A stretch of DNA of 5,133 nt from Candidatus Methylomirabilota bacterium (lineage in GTDB: Bacteria > Methylomirabilota > Methylomirabilia > Methylomirabilales > Methylomirabilaceae), in NCBI GenBank assembly GCA_028869615.1, contig JAGWRQ010000151.1, forward strand, positions 1 through 5,133, in the 5' to 3' direction. Shown piece by piece: positions 1 to 5,133 of the stretch. Every line of letters starts with the position of its first letter. The first letter of the stretch is position 1. The position numbers were made by a program, and so were the translations under genes. Below the pieces are notes generated by a model that was not told the DNA's origin, did no database searches, and worked only from the letters and a program-made list of their open reading frames with translations.

Positions 1-834
1 AACTACTGGAAGGTGCCGATGCTGCCTCGTCTGCACAACTCCGGGTTCGTGCTGTATCAGTTGGGCAAGATGCAGACGGCCGGCGACTATCTGGTCCTGG
101 GTCCAGGGACGAGCCTTTCCTTCCGTGATTTCCGCGCGGTGGACTACTTTGAACCGAACCGTCACAACGAGGATATGCAGTTTCGGTACAAGGTGGTGAT
201 GGAAGGGTTTCGCGTGGCCCCTGTCAAGATGCCCACCTGGGGACAGGCGCCGCTCACCACCAGGGAGTCGTGGAGCCAGATCGCCCGTTGGGCCCGCGGC
301 GCAGTGGACGTCAAATTCGTGATCAATTACGCGCGAAGATGTGATGAGGCGCGGCTGCCGCTGCTGAAGCGGAAGCTGTTCCTGGCGCTTCGGGCGCTGT
401 TTGCCAATGCGATGCCGCCTCTCATGGTGTTTTTGCCGGCGCAACTGATCCTGATCTCCTGGATCAGCCCTTGCGTCAAGGAGCTGTGGCCGTTTCAGGT
501 ATTCCTTTCGCCTGATGTGCTCGCCTTACGGATCGGGAGCAAGAGCCTGTGCGTAAGCCCGCTCGCCGCGTTCAATCTGAGGTTCCAGACGATTGTGCTG
601 ACCTCTTCGATGTTCTTGGGCATGGTTTTAGTCCCCCACACGCTGAAGCCGATCATTTATCAACGGCCGCCTCTCCGTTGGCGGCAGTCCAGGACACTCT
701 TTGAGTGGTCTCGCCTCACCTTCACGCCGGTCAACCTGCATAACTATTTCCTGATGGCTACGGCACAGCTTTACATGCAAGCTCGCCTGGCGCTGGGCAT
801 CTCCATTACTCACACAGAGATCACCAGAAAATGA
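1..834 (+). CDS. Membrane glycosyltransferase of the GT2 type, C-terminal part (5'-truncated by window)
   Basis: The frame is open from base 1 to the TGA at 832-834, giving 277 residues with no start in the window; the GTG at 13 is internal, not a believable start. About fragment residues 57-58 there is an ED pair inside NEDMQFRY, and at 93-97 a QIARW motif (QxxRW). This order is typical of processive GT2 enzymes (cellulose synthase / hyaluronan synthase-like), where ED carries the catalytic base and QxxRW helps hold the acceptor. The rest is hydrophobic, with likely membrane segments near residues 126-154, 185-212 and 246-267. The N-terminal nucleotide-sugar-binding half (first DxD) lies outside the window. 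Family knowledge suggests transfer of sugar from a nucleotide donor at the inner membrane; donor and acceptor cannot be read. A second glycosyltransferase follows, which suggests a shared envelope-glycan or glycolipid role. The processive GT2 class is likely, the exact product unknown. Confidence 0.72.
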   Translation, partial: NYWKVPMLPRLHNSGFVLYQLGKMQTAGDYLVLGPGTSLSFRDFRAVDYFEPNRHNEDMQFRYKVVMEGFRVAPVKMPTWGQAPLTTRESWSQIARWARGAVDVKFVINYARRCDEARLPLLKRKLFLALRALFANAMPPLMVFLPAQLILISWISPCVKELWPFQVFLSPDVLALRIGSKSLCVSPLAAFNLRFQTIVLTSSMFLGMVLVPHTLKPIIYQRPPLRWRQSRTLFEWSRLTFTPVNLHNYFLMATAQLYMQARLALGISITHTEITRK

Positions 835-905
835 ATAGTTTCGGGTTACAGACAATGAGAGATTCGGGCTCTCACGCTTGGACCCGAAACCCGAAACTTC
901 GGTGA
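831..905 (+). CDS. Possible 24-codon coupling mini-ORF between the two glycosyltransferases
   Basis: An ATG at 831 overlaps the upstream stop as ATGA (831-834) and reads 24 codons to a TGA at 903-905. That stop overlaps the GTG at 902 of the next gene as GTGA. The peptide starts MNSFGLQTMR, shows no recognisable domain, and is encoded largely by inverted heptad repeats. Stop/start overlaps of this kind allow terminating ribosomes to reinitiate, so the reading could serve to pass ribosomes across the junction rather than to make a useful peptide. No Shine-Dalgarno is evident for the following GTG, which fits coupling. The overlaps are seen directly; the function is inferred, and chance is a real alternative for an ORF this short. 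Confidence 0.3.
   Translation: MNSFGLQTMRDSGSHAWTRNPKLR
837..898 (+). repeat. Inverted heptad repeat / nested stem-loop in glycosyltransferase junction
   Basis: AGTTTCGGGTT (837-847) is perfectly complementary to AACCCGAAACT (888-898), an 11-bp stem around a 40-nt loop. The loop contains a second hairpin, TGAGAG (856-861) with CTCTCA (869-874), loop ATTCGGG. The right side is a tandem heptad, CCCGAAA at 883-889 and 890-896; the left side has one opposite copy, TTTCGGG at 839-845. No T-run directly follows the outer stem, so it is not a standard terminator. The stem ends four bases before the likely GTG start at 902, so in RNA it could hide that start unless ribosomes open it. Confidence 0.6.
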
Positions 906-2083
906 CCATCGGTTTTTTTACCTGTAACGCGTCCCCGCTGCTGAACGGTCTCGCTGTTTCCATTCAACAATTCTCGCGTCACCTGCGTCATCTCGGCCAT
1001 CGGGTCTTCATCTTTGCGCCGCGTTACCCAGACTGCCCGGAGGGAGAGCCCGACACGTACCGGTTCCCATCGCTGCGCGTCCCGACCCATCACCGTTACG
1101 CCTTGCCGATTCCAGCCGTCGCAGTACGGCTTCATCGTCTGATTCCGCGCCTCGGGCTCCAGGTCATCCATGTCCACCACCCGTTCCTCATCGGGCCCTA
1201 CGCCTACCGACTGGCCCGCCGGCTAGGAATCCCGTGTGTGTTCACCTATCATACGCTGTACGAGCATTATGCCCATTACGTGCCGGTCATCTCGCCTTTA
1301 GCTGCCCGGTTCGCGGAGGCCCGAAGCTACGCCTTTGCCAATCAGGCCGATCTCGTTATCGCGCCGACATCAGGGGTGCAGGAGCGGCTGCGGAGCCATG
1401 GGGTCACGACCCGCATGGACGTGATCCCCACGGGGATCGAGCCGCCGGACCCACCGGAGGAATCGAAGGCCCGGATTCGCTGTCGCCTGGGTGTGCCGGA
1501 GGACGAGACGGTCCTCCTCTACGTGGGGCGGCTGGCCAGGGAGAAGAATCTCGATGTGCTCTTACGAGCAGTCCATGCCGCGGTCCGGGTTGCGCCCAAC
1601 CTCACGCTGTTGATCGTCGGGGAGGGGGATGAGGAGCGGTCGCTACAGCGGTTGGCCGCCCATCTGGACATCGCCGACCGCGTCCGCCTTGTGGGCCCGG
1701 TTCCGCATCAGGCTGTCGGCTGCTGGTATCGGGCCGCGGACCTCTTTGTCTTTCCATCGGTTTCGGAGACCCAAGGCCTGGTCGTGCTCGAGGCGATGGC
1801 GCACGGGCTCCCTGTGCTGGCGGTCCGGTCTGTCGGCACCTCGGATTTTATTATAGATGGGGTGAATGGGACCTTAGCCGATGATGCTGAGGACGATTTC
1901 ATCCGGCGTTTGCTTACGCTGCTCCGCGATGAGGTGAGCCTCACTCGTTACGCCGAGCAGGGCAGGGCGAGGGCGATGCAGATGACGGCCGAAGCCTCGA
2001 CTCGTCGGCTCCTTGAAGCCTACGAGCGACTCCTCAACCCTATACCCTCAACCCTATACCCTGGCTTTCAATGGATCATCTGA
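902..2083 (+). CDS. GT4-family glycosyltransferase, possibly lipid (diacylglycerol) glycosyltransferase-like
   Basis: A 393-residue GT-B fold retaining glycosyltransferase. The N-terminal acceptor domain opens TIGFFTCNASPLLNGLA, with glycine-rich NG at ~14-15, then HVHHPF (~90-95) and YHTLYEHYAHYVP (~116-128). The donor domain has IPTGIE (~175-180), YVGRLAREKN (~207-216), VGEG (~239-242) and the EX7E pair E289/E297 within SETQGLVVLEAMAHG, which binds the nucleotide sugar. The YHTxYExYxHY segment resembles 1,2-diacylglycerol 3-glucosyltransferases and PimB-like mannosyltransferases, so a membrane lipid acceptor is plausible but unproven. GTG 902 is preferred because family members start almost directly at the xIGFFT strand and because it overlaps the mini-ORF stop (GTGA). 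An in-frame TTG at 878 would add DPKPETSV, which is translated repeat. No clear ribosome binding site is seen for either. The final ~15 residues (NPIPSTLYPGFQWII) come largely from a telomere-like repeat and look like an acquired tail. It overlaps xerD by 13 nt. Confidence 0.88.
   Translation: MTIGFFTCNASPLLNGLAVSIQQFSRHLRHLGHRVFIFAPRYPDCPEGEPDTYRFPSLRVPTHHRYALPIPAVAVRLHRLIPRLGLQVIHVHHPFLIGPYAYRLARRLGIPCVFTYHTLYEHYAHYVPVISPLAARFAEARSYAFANQADLVIAPTSGVQERLRSHGVTTRMDVIPTGIEPPDPPEESKARIRCRLGVPEDETVLLYVGRLAREKNLDVLLRAVHAAVRVAPNLTLLIVGEGDEERSLQRLAAHLDIADRVRLVGPVPHQAVGCWYRAADLFVFPSVSETQGLVVLEAMAHGLPVLAVRSVGTSDFIIDGVNGTLADDAEDDFIRRLLTLLRDEVSLTRYAEQGRARAMQMTAEASTRRLLEAYERLLNPIPSTLYPGFQWII
2034..2062 (+). 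repeat. Telomere-like heptad tandem repeat, C-rich on + strand
   Basis: Two exact tandem copies of the 14-mer TCAACCCTATACCC (2034-2047 and 2048-2061), then T. Each copy is two heptads of the CCCTNNA type. The block lies inside the last codons of the GT4 gene and ends nine bases before the xerD ATG. It supplies four CCC tracts with 4-nt loops, hence a G-quadruplex motif on the minus strand. Confidence 0.9.
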
Positions 2084-2958
2084 TCGAGGACTACTTGAGA
2101 TTCCTGACGGTCGAGCGTGGGTTGGCAGAGAACAGCCTGGCGGCGTATGGACGGGATCTCCGCCGGATAATCGGCTGTTTCAAGCAGGCCGGGGCCGGCT
2201 CATTTCAGGAGGTCAGCCGCGGGCAGGTCGCGCGTCTACTCTTGACGCTCCGAGAGGAGGGGCTGGCGCCTCGCACCGTCGCGCGCCATATCTCATCGCT
2301 GCGGGGTCTATACCGGTACCTGCTGGCGCAGGGTCATGTGAAAGAGGATCCGACCGCGCACATCGAGTCGTCGAGCCCCTGGGTGCGTCTGCCTGGGGTG
2401 CTGAGCCAGGAGGAGGTGGAGCGGCTGCTGGCGGCGCCGCCCACCAGCAATCCTCTGGGGCTCCGTGATAAGGCGATGCTGGAACTGTTGTACGCGGCCG
2501 GCCTGCGAGTGTCGGAGATGGTGACCCTCCGGTTGTCCGACGTGGACCTGGAGGTGGGCTACGTACATTGTCAAGGGAAGGGCGGGAAGGATCGGGTGGT
2601 GCCGTTGGGGCGCGATGCCCAGGCGGCTGTTCGCCGGTATCTCGCGACCTCGAGGCCGTCCCTTGAAAGAGGACGGTCAAGTCCTGTGCTGTTCTTGAAC
2701 CGCCTTGGATACCCGTTGACGCGCCAGGGTTTCTGGAAGCTCCTCCGCGCGTATGCGGCAGCGGCGGGAATCGACCGGCGAGTGACTCCTCACACGCTTC
2801 GCCATTCCTTTGCCACGCACCTGCTCGAGCGCGGCGCCGACCTTCGGGCGGTCCAGATGATGTTGGGACACGCCGATATCTCCACGACGCAGATCTACAC
2901 ACACGTCTCAAGGGCGCACCTGAAAGCGGTCTATAACCGCTACCACCCCCGGGCATAA
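2071..2958 (+). CDS. xerD: Site-specific tyrosine recombinase, XerD type
   Basis: A 295-residue protein of the usual XerC/XerD length. The N-terminal SAM-like core-binding domain covers ~1-85 (LIEDYLRFLTVERGLAENSL) and the catalytic domain ~108-295. All catalytic residues are visible: R146 in AAGLRVSEM, K170 in GKGGKDR, H241 and R244 in PHTLRHSFATH, H267 in LGHADIS and nucleophile Y276 in QIYTHV. LTRQGFWK (216-223) and the C-terminal YNRYHPRA favour XerD over XerC or phage integrases. With XerC it resolves chromosome dimers at dif near the terminus, activated by FtsK. ATG 2071 gives the normal family N-terminus; no good Shine-Dalgarno precedes it, and it starts 13 nt inside the glycosyltransferase gene, so translational coupling is likely. 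Position next to the tRNA nucleotidyltransferase, M50 and trpS genes argues for a resident housekeeping copy. It is unusual in being flanked by inverted telomere-like repeats. Confidence 0.94.
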   Translation: MDHLIEDYLRFLTVERGLAENSLAAYGRDLRRIIGCFKQAGAGSFQEVSRGQVARLLLTLREEGLAPRTVARHISSLRGLYRYLLAQGHVKEDPTAHIESSSPWVRLPGVLSQEEVERLLAAPPTSNPLGLRDKAMLELLYAAGLRVSEMVTLRLSDVDLEVGYVHCQGKGGKDRVVPLGRDAQAAVRRYLATSRPSLERGRSSPVLFLNRLGYPLTRQGFWKLLRAYAAAAGIDRRVTPHTLRHSFATHLLERGADLRAVQMMLGHADISTTQIYTHVSRAHLKAVYNRYHPRA

Positions 2959-2963
2959 AGACA

Positions 2964-2995
2964 GGGTTTAGGGTATAGGATTTAGGGTGTGAGGG
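2964..2995 (+). repeat. Telomere-like heptad repeat, G-rich on + strand
   Basis: Heptads run without a break: TTTAGGG (2967-2973), TATAGGA (2974-2980), TTTAGGG (2981-2987), then the degenerate TGTGAGGG (2988-2995), preceded by GGG at 2964-2966. TTTAGGG is the same unit as plant-type telomeres. The block fills nearly all of the gap after the xerD stop and runs into the start of the next gene. It is complementary to the block at 2034-2062: 21 of 25 positions pair between 2033-2057 and 2961-2985, including ten consecutive pairs. Confidence 0.85.
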
Positions 2996-4299
2996 ATACA
3001 AAGCGCAGAATGAGGATGCGGCTTCCGCAATTGGGAGATCTGGACCCGCTCAGTCGGACGGCGCTCGAGGCGGCGCGCAGGGCCGCCGCTCCTGCGCCGA
3101 TCTATGCTGTGGGCGGCTATGTGCGGGATCTGCTCCTTGGCCGGCGGAACGTTGATATCGATCTGGTGGTTGAGGACGATGCCATCGCTGTCGCCGGACG
3201 TCTGGCGCACGCTCTCAAGGCAGTGGTGACGCCTCACCCCAGGTTCGGGACCGCCCACCTACGACTACCGGACGGAAGGAGGCTGGATCTCGCCACCGCC
3301 AGGTCGGAACGATACCCGCACGCTGCCGCGCTGCCGGAGGTTCAACCCGCCCCACTCCTTGCCGATCTGCTTCGACGAGATTTCAGCATCAATGCCATGG
3401 CTGCCCGCATCGATCGTCATCGGTTCGGGCCGCTGATTGATTCGTTGGGAGGACTCCAGGACCTGGAACGCGGTCGGATCAGAGCCTTGCACGAGCAGAG
3501 CTTCATCGACGATCCCACCCGGCTCTTCAGGACGGCCCGATTTGAGGGCCGATACCGATTTATTATTGCTCGGAGCACGTTGCGGCTGATGAAGGCCGCA
3601 GTAAAAGGGGGAGCGATCGGACATCTTGCCGGTTCGAGAATCTTCAGGGAGCTCCACCTGGTCGCGCAGGAACTATCGGCGCCGCGCATTATCTGGCGGC
3701 TCAGGAATCTGGGCGTGTTGACGGCTGTTCATCCGACACTGACCCTCCCGGCGGCCGCGTTCGGTCTACTCGAGCGGGTACGGCAGGTTCTCTCTCAGGC
3801 CCCATCGTTGCCGTTGCCGGAGAACGCCGCAGAAGGTGAGGCGCTTCTGCTCGGGATGCTCTATCTTCTGCACCCGAAGACGGTGATCACGGTTCTCAAG
3901 AGGCTTACACCGCCCCACCGGATTGCCGAGAGGCTTGCGGCCGATCACAAGGCATGTCGGAACGCTGCGCAGAAGCTGACACGCGCCGTCGATTTTCGCC
4001 AAAGCCGGATCGCCAGGCTGCTCGATCCCCTTTCGCCGGAGGCCAGGGTCGTCCTGCTGGCTGTGCTTACGAAGGGATCGGCGCGCGATGCGGTGTCCCG
4101 ATACGTCACGACTTCATGGCGAATCGTACCGTTGCTCAAAGGCGAAGACCTACACCGGTTGGGTCTGAAACCGGGCCCCATCTACCGGAGGACTTTGGCC
4201 GCCCTGCGCGCGGCCAGACTGGATGGGCGTCTTCACACCAAGGAGGAGGAAACGTCGTTTGTCCTTCAGCGCTTCGTCAGGGGGCGCCTTCGTCATTGA
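2989..4299 (+). CDS. tRNA nucleotidyltransferase / poly(A) polymerase family protein (class II)
   Basis: A 436-residue protein of the class II nucleotidyltransferase family, whose members add CCA, or part of it, to tRNA 3' ends, or make poly(A). Counting from GTG 2989, the head domain has VGGYVRDLLLGR (41-52) followed by NVDIDLVVED with metal-binding D56 and D58, then RRDFSINAMA (129-138). The base-selection/neck region shows DDPTRLFRTARF (174-185), where the common leucine of the LR pair is F. The C-terminal region has GEDLHRLGLKPGP (385-397) and a final LDG-T-EEE segment found in bacterial members. Full CCA addition, A-only addition and poly(A) synthesis cannot be told apart from sequence alone, so I give no symbol. 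The start is uncertain: GTG 2989 has AGGA (2977-2980) 8 nt upstream, inside the heptad repeat; ATG 3010 has GAGGGA 13 nt upstream; ATG 3016 is also possible. All keep the full head domain. It follows xerD by 30 nt. Confidence 0.9.
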   Translation: MRDTKRRMRMRLPQLGDLDPLSRTALEAARRAAAPAPIYAVGGYVRDLLLGRRNVDIDLVVEDDAIAVAGRLAHALKAVVTPHPRFGTAHLRLPDGRRLDLATARSERYPHAAALPEVQPAPLLADLLRRDFSINAMAARIDRHRFGPLIDSLGGLQDLERGRIRALHEQSFIDDPTRLFRTARFEGRYRFIIARSTLRLMKAAVKGGAIGHLAGSRIFRELHLVAQELSAPRIIWRLRNLGVLTAVHPTLTLPAAAFGLLERVRQVLSQAPSLPLPENAAEGEALLLGMLYLLHPKTVITVLKRLTPPHRIAERLAADHKACRNAAQKLTRAVDFRQSRIARLLDPLSPEARVVLLAVLTKGSARDAVSRYVTTSWRIVPLLKGEDLHRLGLKPGPIYRRTLAALRAARLDGRLHTKEEETSFVLQRFVRGRLRH

Positions 4300-4324
4300 C
4301 AAGGGGGGTTCCCTTTGTTACGGT
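4296..4324 (+). promoter_or_regulatory. Candidate sigma-70 promoter before the M50 peptidase gene
   Basis: A perfect -35 TTGACA (4296-4301, overlapping the stop of the preceding gene) lies 17 nt from TACGGT (4319-4324), which keeps the key T, A and final T of a -10. TG at 4316-4317 gives an extended -10 (TGTTACGGT). Transcription would begin near 4331, about 40 nt before the M50 start. It may add expression for the M50 gene and trpS beyond read-through from upstream. Prediction by eye only. Confidence 0.45.
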
Positions 4325-4327
4325 AAC
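4317..4327. promoter_or_regulatory. Palindrome GTTACGGTAAC over the -10, possible operator
   Basis: The arms GTTAC and GTAAC are perfect inverted repeats around one central G, and the site covers the proposed -10. A dimeric repressor site is one reading. The palindrome is short and no regulator gene is in the window, so the role is speculative. Confidence 0.25.
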
Positions 4328-4370
4328 TTGTAGTAAGGGTCCTCATAAGCGACAAGCGTAGAGAGAAGTG

Positions 4371-5012
4371 ATGTTCGATCTGACGCAGTTCATTCTGAAT
4401 CTGAGCGTGAGGCTGCCGGCCATCCTGGCAGCCTTGACGTTTCACGAGTATGCCCACGGGTGGGTTGCCGACAAGCGGGGCGATCCGACCGCGCGATTGT
4501 CGGGTCGCCTGACCTGGAATCCTCTCGCCCACCTCGATCCGATCGGAACTCTGGCCCTGATCTTGACGCCGATAGGCTGGGCTAAGCCAGTTCCGGTAAA
4601 TTTCGACAACCTCCGACATCCGAGGCGCGACATGGTCTTGGTGGCGGCGGCGGGGCCGGGTGCGAACCTCGTCCTTGCCTCCGTGTGTGCCTGGCTGCTT
4701 CGACAGTTCGACTGGACTGAGGCGATGAGTGAGTCCGCCTTGGGGCTTTCGTGGCTCACGCCGGTTCAACTCATGTTGTACAAGAGCGTGCTGATCAACG
4801 TCGCGCTGGCCGTTTTTAACCTGATTCCTTTATTGCCGCTTGATGGCGGGCGCGTCATGGCCGGCCTTCTGCCGCCGCGCCAGGCCGCCTCATACGGCAG
4901 GCTGGAACGGTACGGCTTTGTGATTCTGATGGTCCTGATCTTCAGTGGGGCTGTCGAGCGACTGATCTGGCCGCCCATCGCGCTTGTCGCCGGTTTGTTG
5001 CTCGGCGCGTAG
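4371..5012 (+). CDS. Site-2 protease family membrane peptidase (M50)
   Basis: A 213-residue polytopic membrane protein of the short bacterial M50 type that lacks a PDZ domain. The zinc site is visible: H25, E26 and H29 in FHEYAHG at the end of the first membrane segment (~5-24), and D158 in FNLIPLLPLDGGRV, the NxxPxxPLDGG form of the second motif in a later segment. Other hydrophobic segments lie at ~55-70, 86-110, 133-156 and 182-210. Family members cut transmembrane segments inside the bilayer; the substrate of this short class is generally unknown. ATG 4371 is chosen over the adjoining GTG 4368 because GAGAG (4361-4365) lies 5 nt before the ATG; the difference is one residue. It has its own candidate promoter and sits 23 nt before trpS. 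I recall this peptidase beside trpS in several phyla, though no mechanistic link is established from sequence. Confidence 0.93.
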   Translation: MFDLTQFILNLSVRLPAILAALTFHEYAHGWVADKRGDPTARLSGRLTWNPLAHLDPIGTLALILTPIGWAKPVPVNFDNLRHPRRDMVLVAAAGPGANLVLASVCAWLLRQFDWTEAMSESALGLSWLTPVQLMLYKSVLINVALAVFNLIPLLPLDGGRVMAGLLPPRQAASYGRLERYGFVILMVLIFSGAVERLIWPPIALVAGLLLGA

Positions 5013-5016
5013 GCGC

Positions 5017-5022
5017 AGGAGG
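5017..5022 (+). promoter_or_regulatory. Ribosome binding site of trpS
   Basis: AGGAGG, the only full consensus Shine-Dalgarno in the window, ends 13 nt before the ATG at 5036; the overlapping GGAG at 5021-5024 gives 11 nt. The spacing is slightly long, but no other start codon lies between. Confidence 0.7.
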
Positions 5023-5035
5023 AGCGCGGCAGTCA

Positions 5036-5133
5036 ATGTCAAAGGGTCGGGTCTTGAGTGGGATGAGACCGACGGGGCGCCTGCACCTCGGTCACCTGTT
5101 CGGGGCCTTGGACAACTGGCGCCGGTTGCAGGA
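5036..5133 (+). CDS. trpS: Tryptophanyl-tRNA synthetase, N-terminal start (3'-truncated by window)
   Basis: The ATG at 5036 opens a frame that runs off the window after 32 codons. It reads MSKGRVLSGMRPTGRLHLGH and then LFGALDNW. This is the N-terminus of class I tryptophanyl-tRNA synthetase: the SGxRPTGxLHLGH strand-turn-helix holds the HIGH signature (here HLGH), which binds ATP, and the following GALxxW helix is usual for TrpS. TrpS joins tryptophan to its tRNA in the cytoplasm. The KMSKS loop and the rest of the catalytic domain lie outside the window. The gene begins 23 nt after the M50 stop, probably in the same transcript. TyrRS is the nearest alternative, but the S-G-x-R-P-T-G form strongly favours TrpS. 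Confidence 0.93.
   Translation, partial: MSKGRVLSGMRPTGRLHLGHLFGALDNWRRLQ

Noticed and set aside
891..919. Small hairpin (CCGA / TCGG, 891-902) followed by seven Ts at 913-919 as a terminator.
   Set aside because: The stem is about four pairs, the T-run is ten bases further on, and it encodes the conserved GFFT strand of the GT4 protein, so it is coding sequence.
1234..1632. A + strand open frame of 132 codons in another frame of the GT4 gene.
   Set aside because: It is entirely inside the GT4 gene, which has continuous family motifs in its own frame; no frameshift is indicated.
2034..2062. Tandem 14-mers as a CRISPR fragment.
   Set aside because: The repeats are directly adjacent without spacers, too short, and 7-bp periodic.
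2071..2958. xerD as the integrase of a mobile element.
   Set aside because: The sequence matches the housekeeping XerD form, the neighbours are core genes, and there are no cargo genes, tRNA attachment site or target duplications in the window.
2213..3001. Long minus-strand open frame (262 codons) opposite xerD.
   Set aside because: It lies antisense to a confidently identified gene with all catalytic residues, and its translation is rich in P, R, G and A with no recognisable domain, as expected for a shadow in GC-rich DNA.
4301..4315. AAGGG / CCCTT hairpin after the tRNA nucleotidyltransferase gene as a terminator.
   Set aside because: Only five pairs with no U-tract afterwards, and it lies within the spacer of the proposed promoter.
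4293..4769. Minus-strand open frame (158 codons) opposite the M50 gene and its promoter region.
   Set aside because: Low-complexity basic translation with no domain, fully antisense to a well-supported gene; treated as a shadow.

Overview
The window is a compact, GC-rich bacterial stretch with every gene on the + strand. It holds six genes, the first and last cut by the window edges: the C-terminal part of a membrane glycosyltransferase of the GT2 type, a GT4-family glycosyltransferase, a XerD-type tyrosine recombinase, a tRNA nucleotidyltransferase/poly(A) polymerase family protein, a site-2 protease (M50) membrane peptidase, and the first 32 codons of tryptophanyl-tRNA synthetase. The order xerD - CCA/poly(A) enzyme - M50 peptidase - trpS is a housekeeping neighbourhood I recall from deeply branching Gram-negative groups (Deltaproteobacteria-like, Nitrospirota, NC10). 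The protein style and the odd intergenic repeats lead me to suspect an NC10 / Methylomirabilis-like organism, but this is inference and cannot be proved from 5 kb.

Layout. 1-834: GT2 fragment with ED and QxxRW motifs followed by membrane segments. 835-901: a junction with heptad repeats in inverted orientation, also readable as a 24-codon mini-ORF that overlaps the stop codon before it (ATGA) and the GTG start after it (GTGA). 902-2083: GT4 enzyme whose last ~15 residues are encoded by a telomere-like repeat. 2071-2958: xerD, overlapping the GT4 gene by 13 nt. 2959-2995: a second telomere-like heptad block, opposite in orientation to the first. 2989-4299: CCA/poly(A) enzyme. 4300-4370: the only gap that looks like an independent promoter region (TTGACA, 17-nt spacer, extended -10, and an 11-bp palindrome over the -10). 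4371-5012: M50 peptidase. From 5036: trpS, preceded by a clear AGGAGG.

Function. The two glycosyltransferases probably belong to envelope polysaccharide or glycolipid synthesis. XerD acts in chromosome dimer resolution, the CCA enzyme in tRNA 3'-end synthesis or repair, and TrpS in tRNA charging; the M50 protein is an intramembrane protease of unknown substrate. Close spacing, overlaps and a single strand suggest co-transcription of the first four genes, with a possible second start before the M50 gene.

The most unusual content is not a protein. Three consecutive gene junctions carry 7-bp-periodic repeats of the TTTAGGG / TATAGGG / TTTCGGG type. One of them forms a perfect four-tract G-quadruplex motif, and two flank xerD as a 25-bp imperfect inverted repeat. 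I saw no tRNA, rRNA, CRISPR array or insertion sequence, and no gene-free stretch above 300 bases.
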